A DNA stretch of 6,988 nt from Nitrospinaceae bacterium (GTDB lineage Bacteria; Nitrospinota; Nitrospinia; Nitrospinales; VA-1): the NCBI GenBank assembly GCA_029937635.1, contig JAPYPM010000115.1, forward strand, positions 1-6,988, read 5' to 3'. The position numbers and the translations under genes are program-made. This document shows, in pieces, positions 1-6,634 of this stretch. The notes under the pieces are model-generated. The model saw only the letters and a program-made list of their open reading frames with translations, did not search any database and was not told the origin of the DNA. The number at the start of each line of letters is the position of its first letter. Positions within the stretch are counted from its first letter, which is position 1.

Positions 1-11
1 ATATATTTTAT

Positions 12-851
12 ATGGAAAATACAAATTTAGCCGGGCTGGATATATCAGAACTTGAGAAAATAGCCAAAGAACTTCGTAAAAAAATTTTAAAAGTTATATT
101 TCAGGCGGGATCCGGTCACCCTGGTGGCAGTTTATCCGCAACTGACCTCCTCACTGCCATTTATTTTGGTGGTATTCTTCGATACGATCCTCATAACCCC
201 AGCGACCCCAATAGAGATAGATTTATCCTGAGCAAAGGTCATGCAAGTGCCCTTATGTATTGCGTTTTATCGCGCGCGGGTTACTTTCCCGAAGAAGAAC
301 TACGGAAATATAGAAAAATTGGGAGCGAATTATTTCTATCGGGACACCCGCACCCAAAAACCCCAGGTATTGAGATTGCTAGTGGTAGTTTGGGGCAGGG
401 GCTAAGTGTTGGGCATGGAATTGCCTTGGGTGCTTGCGTTGATAAATTAGATTATAACGTGTACGTGGTTCTCGGGGACGGTGAAATTCAAGAGGGTCAA
501 ATATGGGAAGCCGCTATGTCAGCTGCAAAATTTAATTCTAATAATTTAATAGCAATAATTGATAATAATAAGGTAGCCCAAGATAACCTAACTAAAGATT
601 TAAAAAATATAGAACCGCTAGAAGACAAGTGGCTTTCATTTGGCTGGGATGTGCACCGTATTGACGGACATAGTATGAAAGATATTATGACTACACTTTC
701 ATTACCTCTACATTCGAACAAACCTCGGGTTATTATTGCAGATACCATTAAAGGTAAAGGGGTTAGTTTCATGGAAGGAAATAAAGGCTGGCATGGAGTT
801 GCCCCTAGTGAAGAAGACCTTAAAAAAGCTTTAAAAGAGCTAGGGAACTAA
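12..851 (+). CDS. Transketolase, N-terminal (TPP-binding) subunit
   Basis: This is the thiamine-diphosphate-binding half of a two-subunit transketolase, which moves two-carbon ketol units between sugar phosphates in the cytoplasm. The 279 residues match the usual length of the split N-subunit. Visible motifs are SGHPGGS (H36), LSKGHAS at 73-79, GSLGQGLS at 125-132, and the TPP/Mg signature GDGE at 155-158 followed by EGQIWEA and closing with DNN at 184-186. GHS (219-221) and TIKGKG...GWHG (H261) follow near the C-terminus. All of these look intact. The protein ends where the pyrimidine-binding domain would begin in a full-length enzyme; that domain is supplied by the next gene, which starts 1 nt after this stop. 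The ATG at 12 lies close to the window edge, so its ribosome-binding site and promoter cannot be judged. The family call is firm. Substrate use in vivo (pentose-phosphate shunt or another sugar route) is inferred. Confidence 0.95.
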   Translation: MENTNLAGLDISELEKIAKELRKKILKVIFQAGSGHPGGSLSATDLLTAIYFGGILRYDPHNPSDPNRDRFILSKGHASALMYCVLSRAGYFPEEELRKYRKIGSELFLSGHPHPKTPGIEIASGSLGQGLSVGHGIALGACVDKLDYNVYVVLGDGEIQEGQIWEAAMSAAKFNSNNLIAIIDNNKVAQDNLTKDLKNIEPLEDKWLSFGWDVHRIDGHSMKDIMTTLSLPLHSNKPRVIIADTIKGKGVSFMEGNKGWHGVAPSEEDLKKALKELGN

Positions 852-852
852 A

Positions 853-1803
853 ATGATTAAAGATGGCGCGACAAGAGATGGTTATGGTGAAGCCTTAGTT
901 GAGCTTGGAAATACTGACCCAAATGTAGTGGTATTCGATTCAGGCGTCAGTGATAGCACACGGACCATTAAGTTTGGTCAAAAATTCCCTGAACGATTTT
1001 TTAATATGGGAATTAGTGAAGGTGATATGGTTTGTACTGCTGCCGGGCTTGCACGAACAGGAAAAGTAGCTTTTGCTACCAGCTTTGCTTGCTTTCTTCT
1101 AGGGAGGACTATGGATCAAATCCTGGTAAGTGTCGCTTATTCTAATTCTAATGTAAAATTAGCTGGTACTCATACTGGATTAGCTGTAGGTGAAGATGGT
1201 CCTTCAGCCCAGATGATTGTTGACCTAGCCTATACTAGAGCTATGCCAAATATGATTGTAATACAACCTGCTGACTGGGAAGAGGCGGTTCAAGCCACCA
1301 AAGCATTATCAAAATATTTTGGGCCAGCTTACCTAAGATTAGGAAGACCAAAATTAAAAGGTATCTACGATTCAACTTACAAGTTTGAGATTGGAAAAGG
1401 TAATATTGTAAGACAAGGAAGTGACGCCGTTATTTTTGCCACAGGAAGCCTAGTTCAAGAAAGTTTAATTGCTGCTGAAATTCTTCAAAAGGAGTCTATT
1501 TCTACAACTGTTGTTAATATTTCATCTCTAAAGCCACTAGACGAAGCACTTGTTATTGCAGAATCCAGACGACATATTGCAGTAATTACAGCTGAAGATC
1601 ATAATATAATCGGTGGTTTAGCTGATGCTGTTTGTCAGACTCTTGTTAACCATCAAATATCAAAACCATTTAAGGCTATAGCCGTTCGCGATCATTTTGC
1701 CGAAACGGGTTCTGGATCTGAATTATATGAAAAATATGGACTTTCTACAAATCATATAATTAAGGCCGTCAAAGATTCTCTAGCTCTCAAAAAAGCTAAT
1801 TAG
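853..1803 (+). CDS. Transketolase, C-terminal (pyrimidine-binding) subunit
   Basis: This is the partner subunit of the two-component transketolase, 316 residues and full length for the split form. It has a pyrimidine-binding domain (about 1-165) and a C-terminal transketolase domain (about 185-305). The catalytic glutamate that activates TPP is E56 in NMGISEGDMV. The GTHTGLAVGEDG segment (105-116) and the RAMPNM...QPAD segment follow. The C-terminal domain carries the usual GSLVQESL...LKPLD...EDHNIIGGL motifs. One residue is unusual: the GEDGPTHQ motif of bacterial and yeast enzymes reads GEDGPSAQ here, so the substrate-contacting histidine is Ala119. The animal enzyme, as I recall it, also lacks this His. 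The ATG follows the upstream stop by 1 nt, with AGGGA at 842-846 as a modest Shine-Dalgarno, so translation is probably coupled to the N-subunit. DXS and pyruvate dehydrogenase E1-beta share the fold, but the split pairing with gene 12-851 favours transketolase. Confidence 0.94.
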   Translation: MIKDGATRDGYGEALVELGNTDPNVVVFDSGVSDSTRTIKFGQKFPERFFNMGISEGDMVCTAAGLARTGKVAFATSFACFLLGRTMDQILVSVAYSNSNVKLAGTHTGLAVGEDGPSAQMIVDLAYTRAMPNMIVIQPADWEEAVQATKALSKYFGPAYLRLGRPKLKGIYDSTYKFEIGKGNIVRQGSDAVIFATGSLVQESLIAAEILQKESISTTVVNISSLKPLDEALVIAESRRHIAVITAEDHNIIGGLADAVCQTLVNHQISKPFKAIAVRDHFAETGSGSELYEKYGLSTNHIIKAVKDSLALKKAN

Positions 1804-1822
1804 TTCTATTAGTTATCTTTTT
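1794..1822 (+). terminator. Weak intrinsic terminator after the transketolase pair
   Basis: A 7-bp stem (1794-1800 with 1808-1814, one G-U pair) encloses a 7-nt loop and is followed after three bases by TTTTT at 1818-1822. The stem begins in the last codons of the gene and its loop contains the stop codon. The stem is almost all A-T, so efficiency is doubtful. It sits where transcription of the transketolase unit would be expected to end. Confidence 0.4.
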
Positions 1823-1928
1823 ATCAAAATTCTTGGTTTATAGATTTATTTTTATTTAGTTTACATAATATATGTTATGGGAACTAAAATATTAAATCCT
1901 CCTGCCTATATTTTAACAATATCAAAAC
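1804..1928 (+). promoter_or_regulatory. AT-rich gap, probable promoter region of the asnB unit
   Basis: This 125-bp gap separates the transketolase pair from asnB. The best promoter-like pair is TTTACA (1860-1865) and TAAAAT (1885-1890) with a 19-nt spacer, longer than ideal. A short inverted repeat, CATAA/TTATG (1864-1868 and 1875-1879), lies between the two boxes and could be an operator or chance. No Shine-Dalgarno precedes the ATG at 1929. The presence of a promoter is inferred from the gap and the terminator-like hairpin before it; the exact boxes are weakly supported. Confidence 0.3.
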
Positions 1929-3824
1929 ATGTGCGGTATAGCCGGTATTCTAGATAATAATTCCAAAACATCACCTGAAAGAGTCACTAAAGGCTTTCAC
2001 ATGTTGCTGGATGCGCTAAAACACCGAGGTCCGGATGACCGTGGCGAGGTGAAAATTAAAGGTAAAAATGGCCTAAATTTAAACTTGGGACACCAGAGAC
2101 TATCCATAATAGATCCTAGTAAAGCTGGGCATCAACCAATGGCCAACAATGATTCATCCATATGGATATCCACTAATAGTGAAATATATAACTATAAAGA
2201 ATTAAAGCATGAATTAAAAAATAGATATGAATTTCGGTCTAACTCAGATACAGAAGTCCTACTTCGCTCATATGAGACTTGGGGTATAGATTGCTTAAAA
2301 CATATAAGAGGTATGTTTGCTTTTGCAATTTGGGATAGCCCGAACAATAAACTTTTTCTTGCTCGGGATCGTATAGGTATTAAACCATTATATTATTATT
2401 CAAAAAATAATATATTTATGTTTAGCTCAGAATTAAGAGCTATGATTGCTTCAAAAATAGACAAACCTTGTTTAAATCCAACTGGAATATTTGAATATCT
2501 TGCATTTGGACGTGTAGGTTCACTTGAATCTATATTGGACTCAATAAAAGAGCTTCAACCAGGACATTTTTTAGTTGCAGATGATAAAGGAATTAAAATT
2601 AATAAATATTGGGACCCTTTTCATGAAAGTAAATTATTAGAATCCCCAACTCAAATAGTTAAACGGATAGAAAATTGTCTAAATGAAGTAGCACAACAAC
2701 ATATTGTGAGTGATGTTTCTATCGGTGCTTTTCTTAGCGGGGGAATAGATTCAAGTGCGTTGGTAAGTATGATCTCAACTAATACCCCTACTCCTATTAA
2801 AACTATAGCAGTAACATTTAAAGACAAAGTTTATGATGAGTCTAAATACTCATCATTAGTTGCTAATCATTTTGGAACACAACATCAAGAACTCCTACTT
2901 TCGGAAATGGATCTTATTGAAAATTTAACACCCGCAATAGAATCCATGGACCAACCAACAGTTGATGGAATAAACACATACATGATTTCAAAGACCGCTA
3001 AAAACATGGGTCTAAAAGTTGCATTATCAGGATTGGGAGGGGACGAACTATTTGCCGGTTATAACTCTTTCTCAATAGTTCCACGACTAAATAAGCTACA
3101 GAAAATTCTAAATTTTTTTCCAATAGATTTAAGAAAACAATTTAGCAAACTAGCCACTAACTTAATGCCCTCATCTGACAAAATCACAAAGCTAAACCAC
3201 CTAATTCAAGGTCAATATAACGGAGCGCATGTTTATTTTTTGTTTCGTTCTTTGTTTTGCGAGCAAGAGTTGGGAAGTTTGTTTTCTGATCCTCTTCTTT
3301 TGAAGAATGAAATTTCGAAAAACTTACAGCGTACTCACGAACTAATTGATTCTCAATCCCAATTATCAACTGTCGACACAATCTCTTATCTTGAGATGAC
3401 TCACTACATGAATACTACATTATTAAGAGATACGGACACAATGAGCATGGCACACGGTCTTGAAATCAGAGTTCCTTTGCTAGATCACAAGTTAATTGAA
3501 CTTATGTTTTCTATCCCATCAAACATAAAAACAAAAAAAGGTTCTCCAAAACCTTTATTAGTAAATTCACTAACTAATAAGTTGCCAAAGTTCATAGTGC
3601 AAAGAAAAAAAATGGGATTTACTTTACCATTTGAACATTGGATGAGAGGGGAAATGAGGTCTGAGATAGAGACTGTCTTATTATCTCCATCAGAAAAGTT
3701 ATCTAACTTTATTTCTCAGGATGGCGTACAAAAAACGTGGAGTAATTTTTTAAATAAACGGTGTTCATGGTCTCGTCCGTGGTCACTCTATGTTCTCAAA
3801 AAGTGGGCAGACAAAAATATTTAA
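1929..3824 (+). CDS. asnB: Asparagine synthetase, glutamine-hydrolysing (AsnB type)
   Basis: This cytoplasmic amidotransferase uses glutamine and ATP to convert aspartate to asparagine. It has 631 residues, typical of the longer bacterial AsnB group. The N-terminal glutaminase domain (about 1-215) starts MCGIAG, and Cys2 becomes the nucleophile after Met removal, which fixes the start at 1929. It also shows HRGPDD (32-37), HQRLSIID (55-62), SDTEV (106-110) and ARDRIGIKPLYY (145-156). The synthetase domain (about 240-620) has the ATP pyrophosphatase loop SGGIDSS (270-276), SGLGGDELFAGY, RDTDTMSMAHGLEIRVPLLD (from R500) and a KKMGFTLPF segment near the end. One oddity is that the usual NGE of the glutaminase oxyanion region reads NSE (83-85). 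No Shine-Dalgarno is visible before the ATG. The phzF gene follows after 14 nt. Homologues of this length also amidate sugars or peptides in surface-polymer clusters; no such neighbours are seen here, so asparagine synthesis is the default reading. Confidence 0.93.
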   Translation: MCGIAGILDNNSKTSPERVTKGFHMLLDALKHRGPDDRGEVKIKGKNGLNLNLGHQRLSIIDPSKAGHQPMANNDSSIWISTNSEIYNYKELKHELKNRYEFRSNSDTEVLLRSYETWGIDCLKHIRGMFAFAIWDSPNNKLFLARDRIGIKPLYYYSKNNIFMFSSELRAMIASKIDKPCLNPTGIFEYLAFGRVGSLESILDSIKELQPGHFLVADDKGIKINKYWDPFHESKLLESPTQIVKRIENCLNEVAQQHIVSDVSIGAFLSGGIDSSALVSMISTNTPTPIKTIAVTFKDKVYDESKYSSLVANHFGTQHQELLLSEMDLIENLTPAIESMDQPTVDGINTYMISKTAKNMGLKVALSGLGGDELFAGYNSFSIVPRLNKLQKILNFFPIDLRKQFSKLATNLMPSSDKITKLNHLIQGQYNGAHVYFLFRSLFCEQELGSLFSDPLLLKNEISKNLQRTHELIDSQSQLSTVDTISYLEMTHYMNTTLLRDTDTMSMAHGLEIRVPLLDHKLIELMFSIPSNIKTKKGSPKPLLVNSLTNKLPKFIVQRKKMGFTLPFEHWMRGEMRSEIETVLLSPSEKLSNFISQDGVQKTWSNFLNKRCSWSRPWSLYVLKKWADKNI

Positions 3825-3838
3825 TTCAATTAAAATAA

Positions 3839-4732
3839 ATGAATTGTTCTTTTTATCAAGTTGATGTTTTTACGAAAATTCCATTTGGGGGGAATCCATT
3901 AGCTGTAGTTTTTGACACCGAAGGATTAACATCTCAAAATATGCAGAATATTTCACGCGAGATGAACTTATCTGAAACCACTTTTGTTTTGCCGTCCGAT
4001 AATCTACCTGCAGATTTTTCAGTTAGAATATTCACACCTGAAAAAGAGCTTCCTTTTGCAGGACATCCTACTATTGGTACAGCACATGTTTTGAGAGAAA
4101 CTGGAAAAGTTTTCTCTGGTAATTATAAGATTAAACTATCCATGAAGGTAGGGATAGTTACTGTTAGTGAGATGGGAAGGGAGAACCTTCTTTTTATGGA
4201 TCAATTATTGCCCGTATTTCATCCTCCACTTGATTGTTCCGAAGAATTAGGAAAAGCACTAGGTCTATCTACTAAAGATATCAACTCCACATCTAAACCT
4301 ATACAAATTGTGTCCACAGGATTACCCGTTTTGATTGTACCCATCACTTCCTTGAAAGCACTTAAGGGAATAGTAGTTGACACCAAAAGATTAAACCACC
4401 TTCTAACTAGCTTGGGCATTGATTTAATTTGTGTATATACTTGCGAGACTTTTGATCCAACTGCCACGATTCATTCTAGGGTCTTTGCTCCAAAATTAGG
4501 AATTCCTGAAGATCCCGCAACTGGAAGTGCCGCAGGGGCAACTGGTGCTTATCTATCAATTAATAATTGCCTATCAAAAAATGATTGCGAGAACATATTT
4601 ATTGAACAAGGTCATATTATGGGACGTCCATCTGATCTATTTGTTTGTGTCGAAAAAAATAAAGATGTAATAGAATCAGTTCGAGTCGGAGGAGAATCAG
4701 TGACTATTATAAAGGGTGATATTAGAACTTAA
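3839..4732 (+). CDS. PhzF-family isomerase/epimerase-like protein
   Basis: This is a 297-residue member of the PhzF/DapF-fold family, whose best-known member isomerises dihydro-3-hydroxyanthranilate in phenazine synthesis. Most bacterial homologues have other or unknown small-molecule substrates. The N-terminus YQVDVFTKIPFGGNPLAVV is characteristic. E46 in the MNLSET motif matches the family's catalytic glutamate. IFTPEKELPFAGHPTIGTA (64-82) forms the first half-site, and RVFAPKLGIPEDPATGSAAG in the C-terminal half forms the second. Both halves of the pseudo-symmetric fold are complete. The ATG lies 14 nt after the asnB stop with no Shine-Dalgarno, so it is probably co-transcribed with asnB, and translation may depend on coupling or on the A-rich leader. 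There are no phenazine genes nearby, so a phenazine role is unlikely and the substrate is unknown. Confidence 0.9.
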   Translation: MNCSFYQVDVFTKIPFGGNPLAVVFDTEGLTSQNMQNISREMNLSETTFVLPSDNLPADFSVRIFTPEKELPFAGHPTIGTAHVLRETGKVFSGNYKIKLSMKVGIVTVSEMGRENLLFMDQLLPVFHPPLDCSEELGKALGLSTKDINSTSKPIQIVSTGLPVLIVPITSLKALKGIVVDTKRLNHLLTSLGIDLICVYTCETFDPTATIHSRVFAPKLGIPEDPATGSAAGATGAYLSINNCLSKNDCENIFIEQGHIMGRPSDLFVCVEKNKDVIESVRVGGESVTIIKGDIRT

Positions 4733-4782
4733 ACTTATTAAAATTTGATTATTAATTTATAAGATTTAGGAGATTATTTGTA

Positions 4783-4817
4783 GAAAAAAAATAATTAAAT
4801 GTTTAAAGTTTTTTCTT
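4783..4817. terminator. Possible bidirectional terminator between phzF and the DJ-1 gene
   Basis: GAAAAAA (4783-4789) can pair with TTTTTTC (4809-4815), with a further TTAA/TTAA pairing inside, between two genes that converge. Read on either strand the hairpin contributes a T-rich 3' arm. The stem is nearly all A-T, so this is a positional and shape-based call with low certainty. The rest of 4733-4855 shows no open frame of note. Confidence 0.33.
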
Positions 4818-4855
4818 AGGGCATAAATTAAATAGATTTAGAAACTTCCAGCATA

Positions 4856-5404
4856 TTAAATCTTTGCTAACACACCGTTATTAACAACTCTAACACGATC
4901 TTTTCCATAAAGAATTTCCACCAATTTAAATGCGAATTCCATTGCAGTCCCTGGAGAACGGCTAGTTATAATATTATGATCAACCACCACCCTACTCTCT
5001 ACATACAAATCTCCAGACAATGTTCCTTTAATTGATGGATGGCTAGTTCGTCTCCGTTTTTTTAAAATACCATTTTCCTCTAAAATAATTGGTGCTGCAC
5101 AAATTGCCCCTATTAGTTTATTTTTACTTTCCATTTCCTTTAAAAGTAAAGTAACTCTAGGATCATTTTTTAAATTATCAGTTCCAGGTTGCCCTCCATG
5201 AAGAATCATCAAATCAAATTTTTCAGATTTAATACTGTCAATAGACTCATCTGCAATAAGTTTAACCCCTCTTGAGCCTTCGATTACACCATCAACTGTA
5301 CCAGCTATAGAAACTCGAGCACCAGATCTCCTGAGTATATCTACAACAGTTATCGTCTCAATTTCTTCAAATCCTGGCGCCAAAGGAACAACGACATTTT
5401 TCAT
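4856..5404 (-). CDS. DJ-1/PfpI-family protein (YajL/ThiJ-like)
   Basis: This is a 182-residue cytoplasmic protein of the DJ-1/PfpI superfamily, closest in layout to DJ-1 and YajL, which are linked to oxidative and carbonyl stress and to deglycase or glyoxalase-type chemistry. The exact activity is debated in the family. Key residues are all present: LAPGFEEIET with E16 at the conserved acidic position, R45, the nucleophile elbow GAICAAP with C102, and the partner histidine H122 in SHP, followed by TSRSPGTAMEFA. The start at 5404 is chosen because GGAG lies 6 nt upstream and the protein then begins directly with the first strand (MKNVVVPLAPG). The frame is open further upstream, with ATGs at 5416 and 5455, but those extensions lack family character. 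The gene converges with phzF and diverges from ubiE. It stands alone, and the neighbours do not show its role. Confidence 0.9.
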   Translation of the reverse strand: MKNVVVPLAPGFEEIETITVVDILRRSGARVSIAGTVDGVIEGSRGVKLIADESIDSIKSEKFDLMILHGGQPGTDNLKNDPRVTLLLKEMESKNKLIGAICAAPIILEENGILKKRRRTSHPSIKGTLSGDLYVESRVVVDHNIITSRSPGTAMEFAFKLVEILYGKDRVRVVNNGVLAKI

Positions 5405-5572
5405 TTTTCGCTCCATAAAAGGTAATGAGTTCATCAGTAATAATGCAATGGTCACTACCTAAATGACTCATTTGATTTTCATAATAAATTCAATCATATT
5501 GTTACAATTTAATTCAGATGATAGAATTTCATGCCTCAAATAATATTCTCTAATAAATTCTACTAGAAAACT
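5405..5572. promoter_or_regulatory. Divergent promoter region between the DJ-1 gene and ubiE
   Basis: This 168-bp gap must hold promoters for both directions. On the minus strand, TTGTAA (5507-5502) and TATTAT (5486-5481) are promoter-like but with a short 15-nt spacer. The -35-like box lies within an 11-bp palindrome, ATTGTTACAAT (5498-5508), which could be an operator. Nearer ubiE, TAGAATTT (5522-5529) and AAATTCTA (5555-5562) form an 8-bp inverted repeat ending 10 nt before its ATG, so a leader hairpin is possible. All of these sites are A-T rich and could be chance. Confidence 0.35.
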
Positions 5573-6292
5573 ATGACTAAAGAAGATACCACAGCTTTTA
5601 GTTTACAAACTCGAGAAATGTTTGCCTCTATAGCGCCAAGATATGATTTTTTAAATTGGTTACTTAGCTTTGGTCAAGATAGGAACTGGAGAAAAAGAGC
5701 GATTGACTTACTTGATCCAATTAAAAATGATTGCATTTTAGATGTCGCAACAGGTACCTGTGACATGGTTGTAGAAATTGAAAAACGGAATCTTTCGACG
5801 CATATTTTTGGAATTGATTTTTGTAAAAACATGCTAAATCTTGGCAAAACTAAAGTATCTCAAAATAATTTTGATAACAAAATTTCATTACAAATTGGTA
5901 GTGGAGAGTGCCTACCATTTGCAAATAATTTTTTTGATAGTGTTATATGTTCTTTTGGAGTTAGAAATTTTTCTAACATCCAAATGGGACTTGAAGAATT
6001 TTATCGAGTACTAAAACCTGGTGGGAAAATTGTCATTCTTGAGTTTTCTGAACCTCAAAATAAAATTCTTAATATAATCTATGATTTCTACTTTAACTTT
6101 ATTTTGCCTAAGATAGGAAACCTTATTTCTGGACATTCTAATGCTTATAGTTACCTCCCAGAATCAGTAGCAAATTTTCCAAATCAAAAAGAATTTATTG
6201 AATGGATCAGAAAAATTGGTTTTAAAAAAGTATCTTTTATTGAGCTTACTTTTGGCATAGTTTCTATCCACAGTGCTTTTAAGGATACTTAA
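5573..6292 (+). CDS. ubiE: Ubiquinone/menaquinone C-methyltransferase (UbiE/MenG family)
   Basis: This SAM-dependent enzyme methylates the ring carbon of demethylmenaquinone or the equivalent ubiquinone precursor, a late step of respiratory quinone synthesis. It has 239 residues, normal for the family. The first signature region is IAPRYDFLNWLLSFGQDRNWRK (from residue 20). SAM motif I is LDVATGTCDM (56-65). The second signature, RVLKPGGKIVILEFSEP, and the C-terminal YSYLPESVANFPNQKEFIEWI and GIVSIHSAFK segments are clear. In motif I the usual GTGD reads GTCD, placing Cys63 at a position normally glycine. UbiE and MenG cannot be told apart by sequence alone, and no other quinone genes are in view to decide the quinone type. 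No Shine-Dalgarno is seen before the ATG; the start is supported by family length. The gene appears monocistronic and ends in a strong terminator. Confidence 0.93.
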   Translation: MTKEDTTAFSLQTREMFASIAPRYDFLNWLLSFGQDRNWRKRAIDLLDPIKNDCILDVATGTCDMVVEIEKRNLSTHIFGIDFCKNMLNLGKTKVSQNNFDNKISLQIGSGECLPFANNFFDSVICSFGVRNFSNIQMGLEEFYRVLKPGGKIVILEFSEPQNKILNIIYDFYFNFILPKIGNLISGHSNAYSYLPESVANFPNQKEFIEWIRKIGFKKVSFIELTFGIVSIHSAFKDT

Positions 6293-6313
6293 TATATAGT
6301 ATCCATTTTTTTT
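6283..6313 (+). terminator. Intrinsic terminator of ubiE
   Basis: GGATACT (6283-6289) pairs perfectly with AGTATCC (6298-6304) around an 8-nt loop. After one A comes a run of eight T (6306-6313). This is the best rho-independent terminator in the window. The 5' arm is made of the last codons of ubiE, and the stop codon (6290-6292) lies in the loop. Confidence 0.8.
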
Positions 6314-6336
6314 CTTCTAAATAAAATTTCATAGAA

Positions 6337-6379
6337 ATTCTGCTAGCAGATTAAAATAAATTTCTAATTCTAGCAGAAT
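6337..6379. repeat. 10-bp inverted repeat with embedded 12-bp palindrome, possible terminator of the HMA gene
   Basis: ATTCTGCTAG (6337-6346) and CTAGCAGAAT (6370-6379) are perfect inverted copies. An inner 5-bp pairing (6349-6353 with 6365-6369, one G-U) extends the stem past a CA bulge. The left arm is also part of a perfect 12-bp palindrome, TCTGCTAGCAGA (6339-6350), so CTAGCAGA occurs twice directly and once inverted. It lies 3 nt past the stop of the minus-strand HMA gene. It could end that transcript, although the T-run after it on that strand is poor. Dyad protein binding is an alternative. Confidence 0.5.
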
Positions 6380-6382
6380 AGC

Positions 6383-6589
6383 TCACATCCTGACCTCAAA
6401 ACCAGCCTCCCCTATTTTTTCTAATATTTTTTCTGAATTCTTTAGACTTCCATTAAAATCAACAATAACTTGTTGTTTTTGTATATCTACATTAACGCTG
6501 ACTATTCCAGATAGACTTTCAATAGATTTTTTTATTGTAGTAACGCAGTGCTCACAAGTTATTCCATCAACATCTATTATTTTTTGCAT
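6383..6589 (-). CDS. Heavy-metal-associated (HMA) domain protein, CopZ-like
   Basis: This is a 68-residue single-domain metallochaperone-like protein, the usual length for CopZ-type proteins that carry Cu(I) to P-type ATPases or regulators in the cytoplasm. The metal site is GITCEHC (residues 9-15, C12 and C15). The rest follows the beta-alpha-beta-beta-alpha-beta pattern, with SGIVSVNVDIQKQQVIVDF and a terminal IGEAGFEV. The methionine usual before TC in GMTCxxC is Ile10. The start at 6589 gives the standard domain with GGGA 6 nt upstream. A TTG at 6628 would add 13 residues with no family character. No copper ATPase, copper regulator or other metal gene is in the window, so copper is inferred from the family, and other soft metals are possible. 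The gene converges with ubiE and diverges from the gene entering at 6878. Confidence 0.85.
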   Translation of the reverse strand: MQKIIDVDGITCEHCVTTIKKSIESLSGIVSVNVDIQKQQVIVDFNGSLKNSEKILEKIGEAGFEVRM

Positions 6590-6634
6590 TAATATTCCCG
6601 TATGATTGCTTATTACCTTATAGATCAATAGTAG

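Noticed and set aside
497..772. A 91-codon open frame on the minus strand inside the transketolase N-subunit gene.
   Set aside because: It lies wholly opposite a well-conserved coding region, shows no family motif and has no ribosome site of note.
3184..3381. A 65-codon minus-strand open frame inside asnB.
   Set aside because: It is antisense to the synthetase domain, has no recognisable motif, and is explained by the coding composition of asnB.
4219..4467. An 82-codon minus-strand open frame inside the PhzF-family gene.
   Set aside because: It is antisense to conserved coding sequence and has no support of its own.
5405..5455. A 17-residue N-terminal extension of the DJ-1-family protein.
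   Set aside because: The ATG at 5404 has GGAG at the right distance, and family proteins start with the first beta strand at that point. The extension has no conserved character.
6590..6628. A 13-residue N-terminal extension of the HMA protein from a TTG codon.
   Set aside because: The 68-residue form from the ATG at 6589 matches the single-domain family, and the extension shows no conserved residues.
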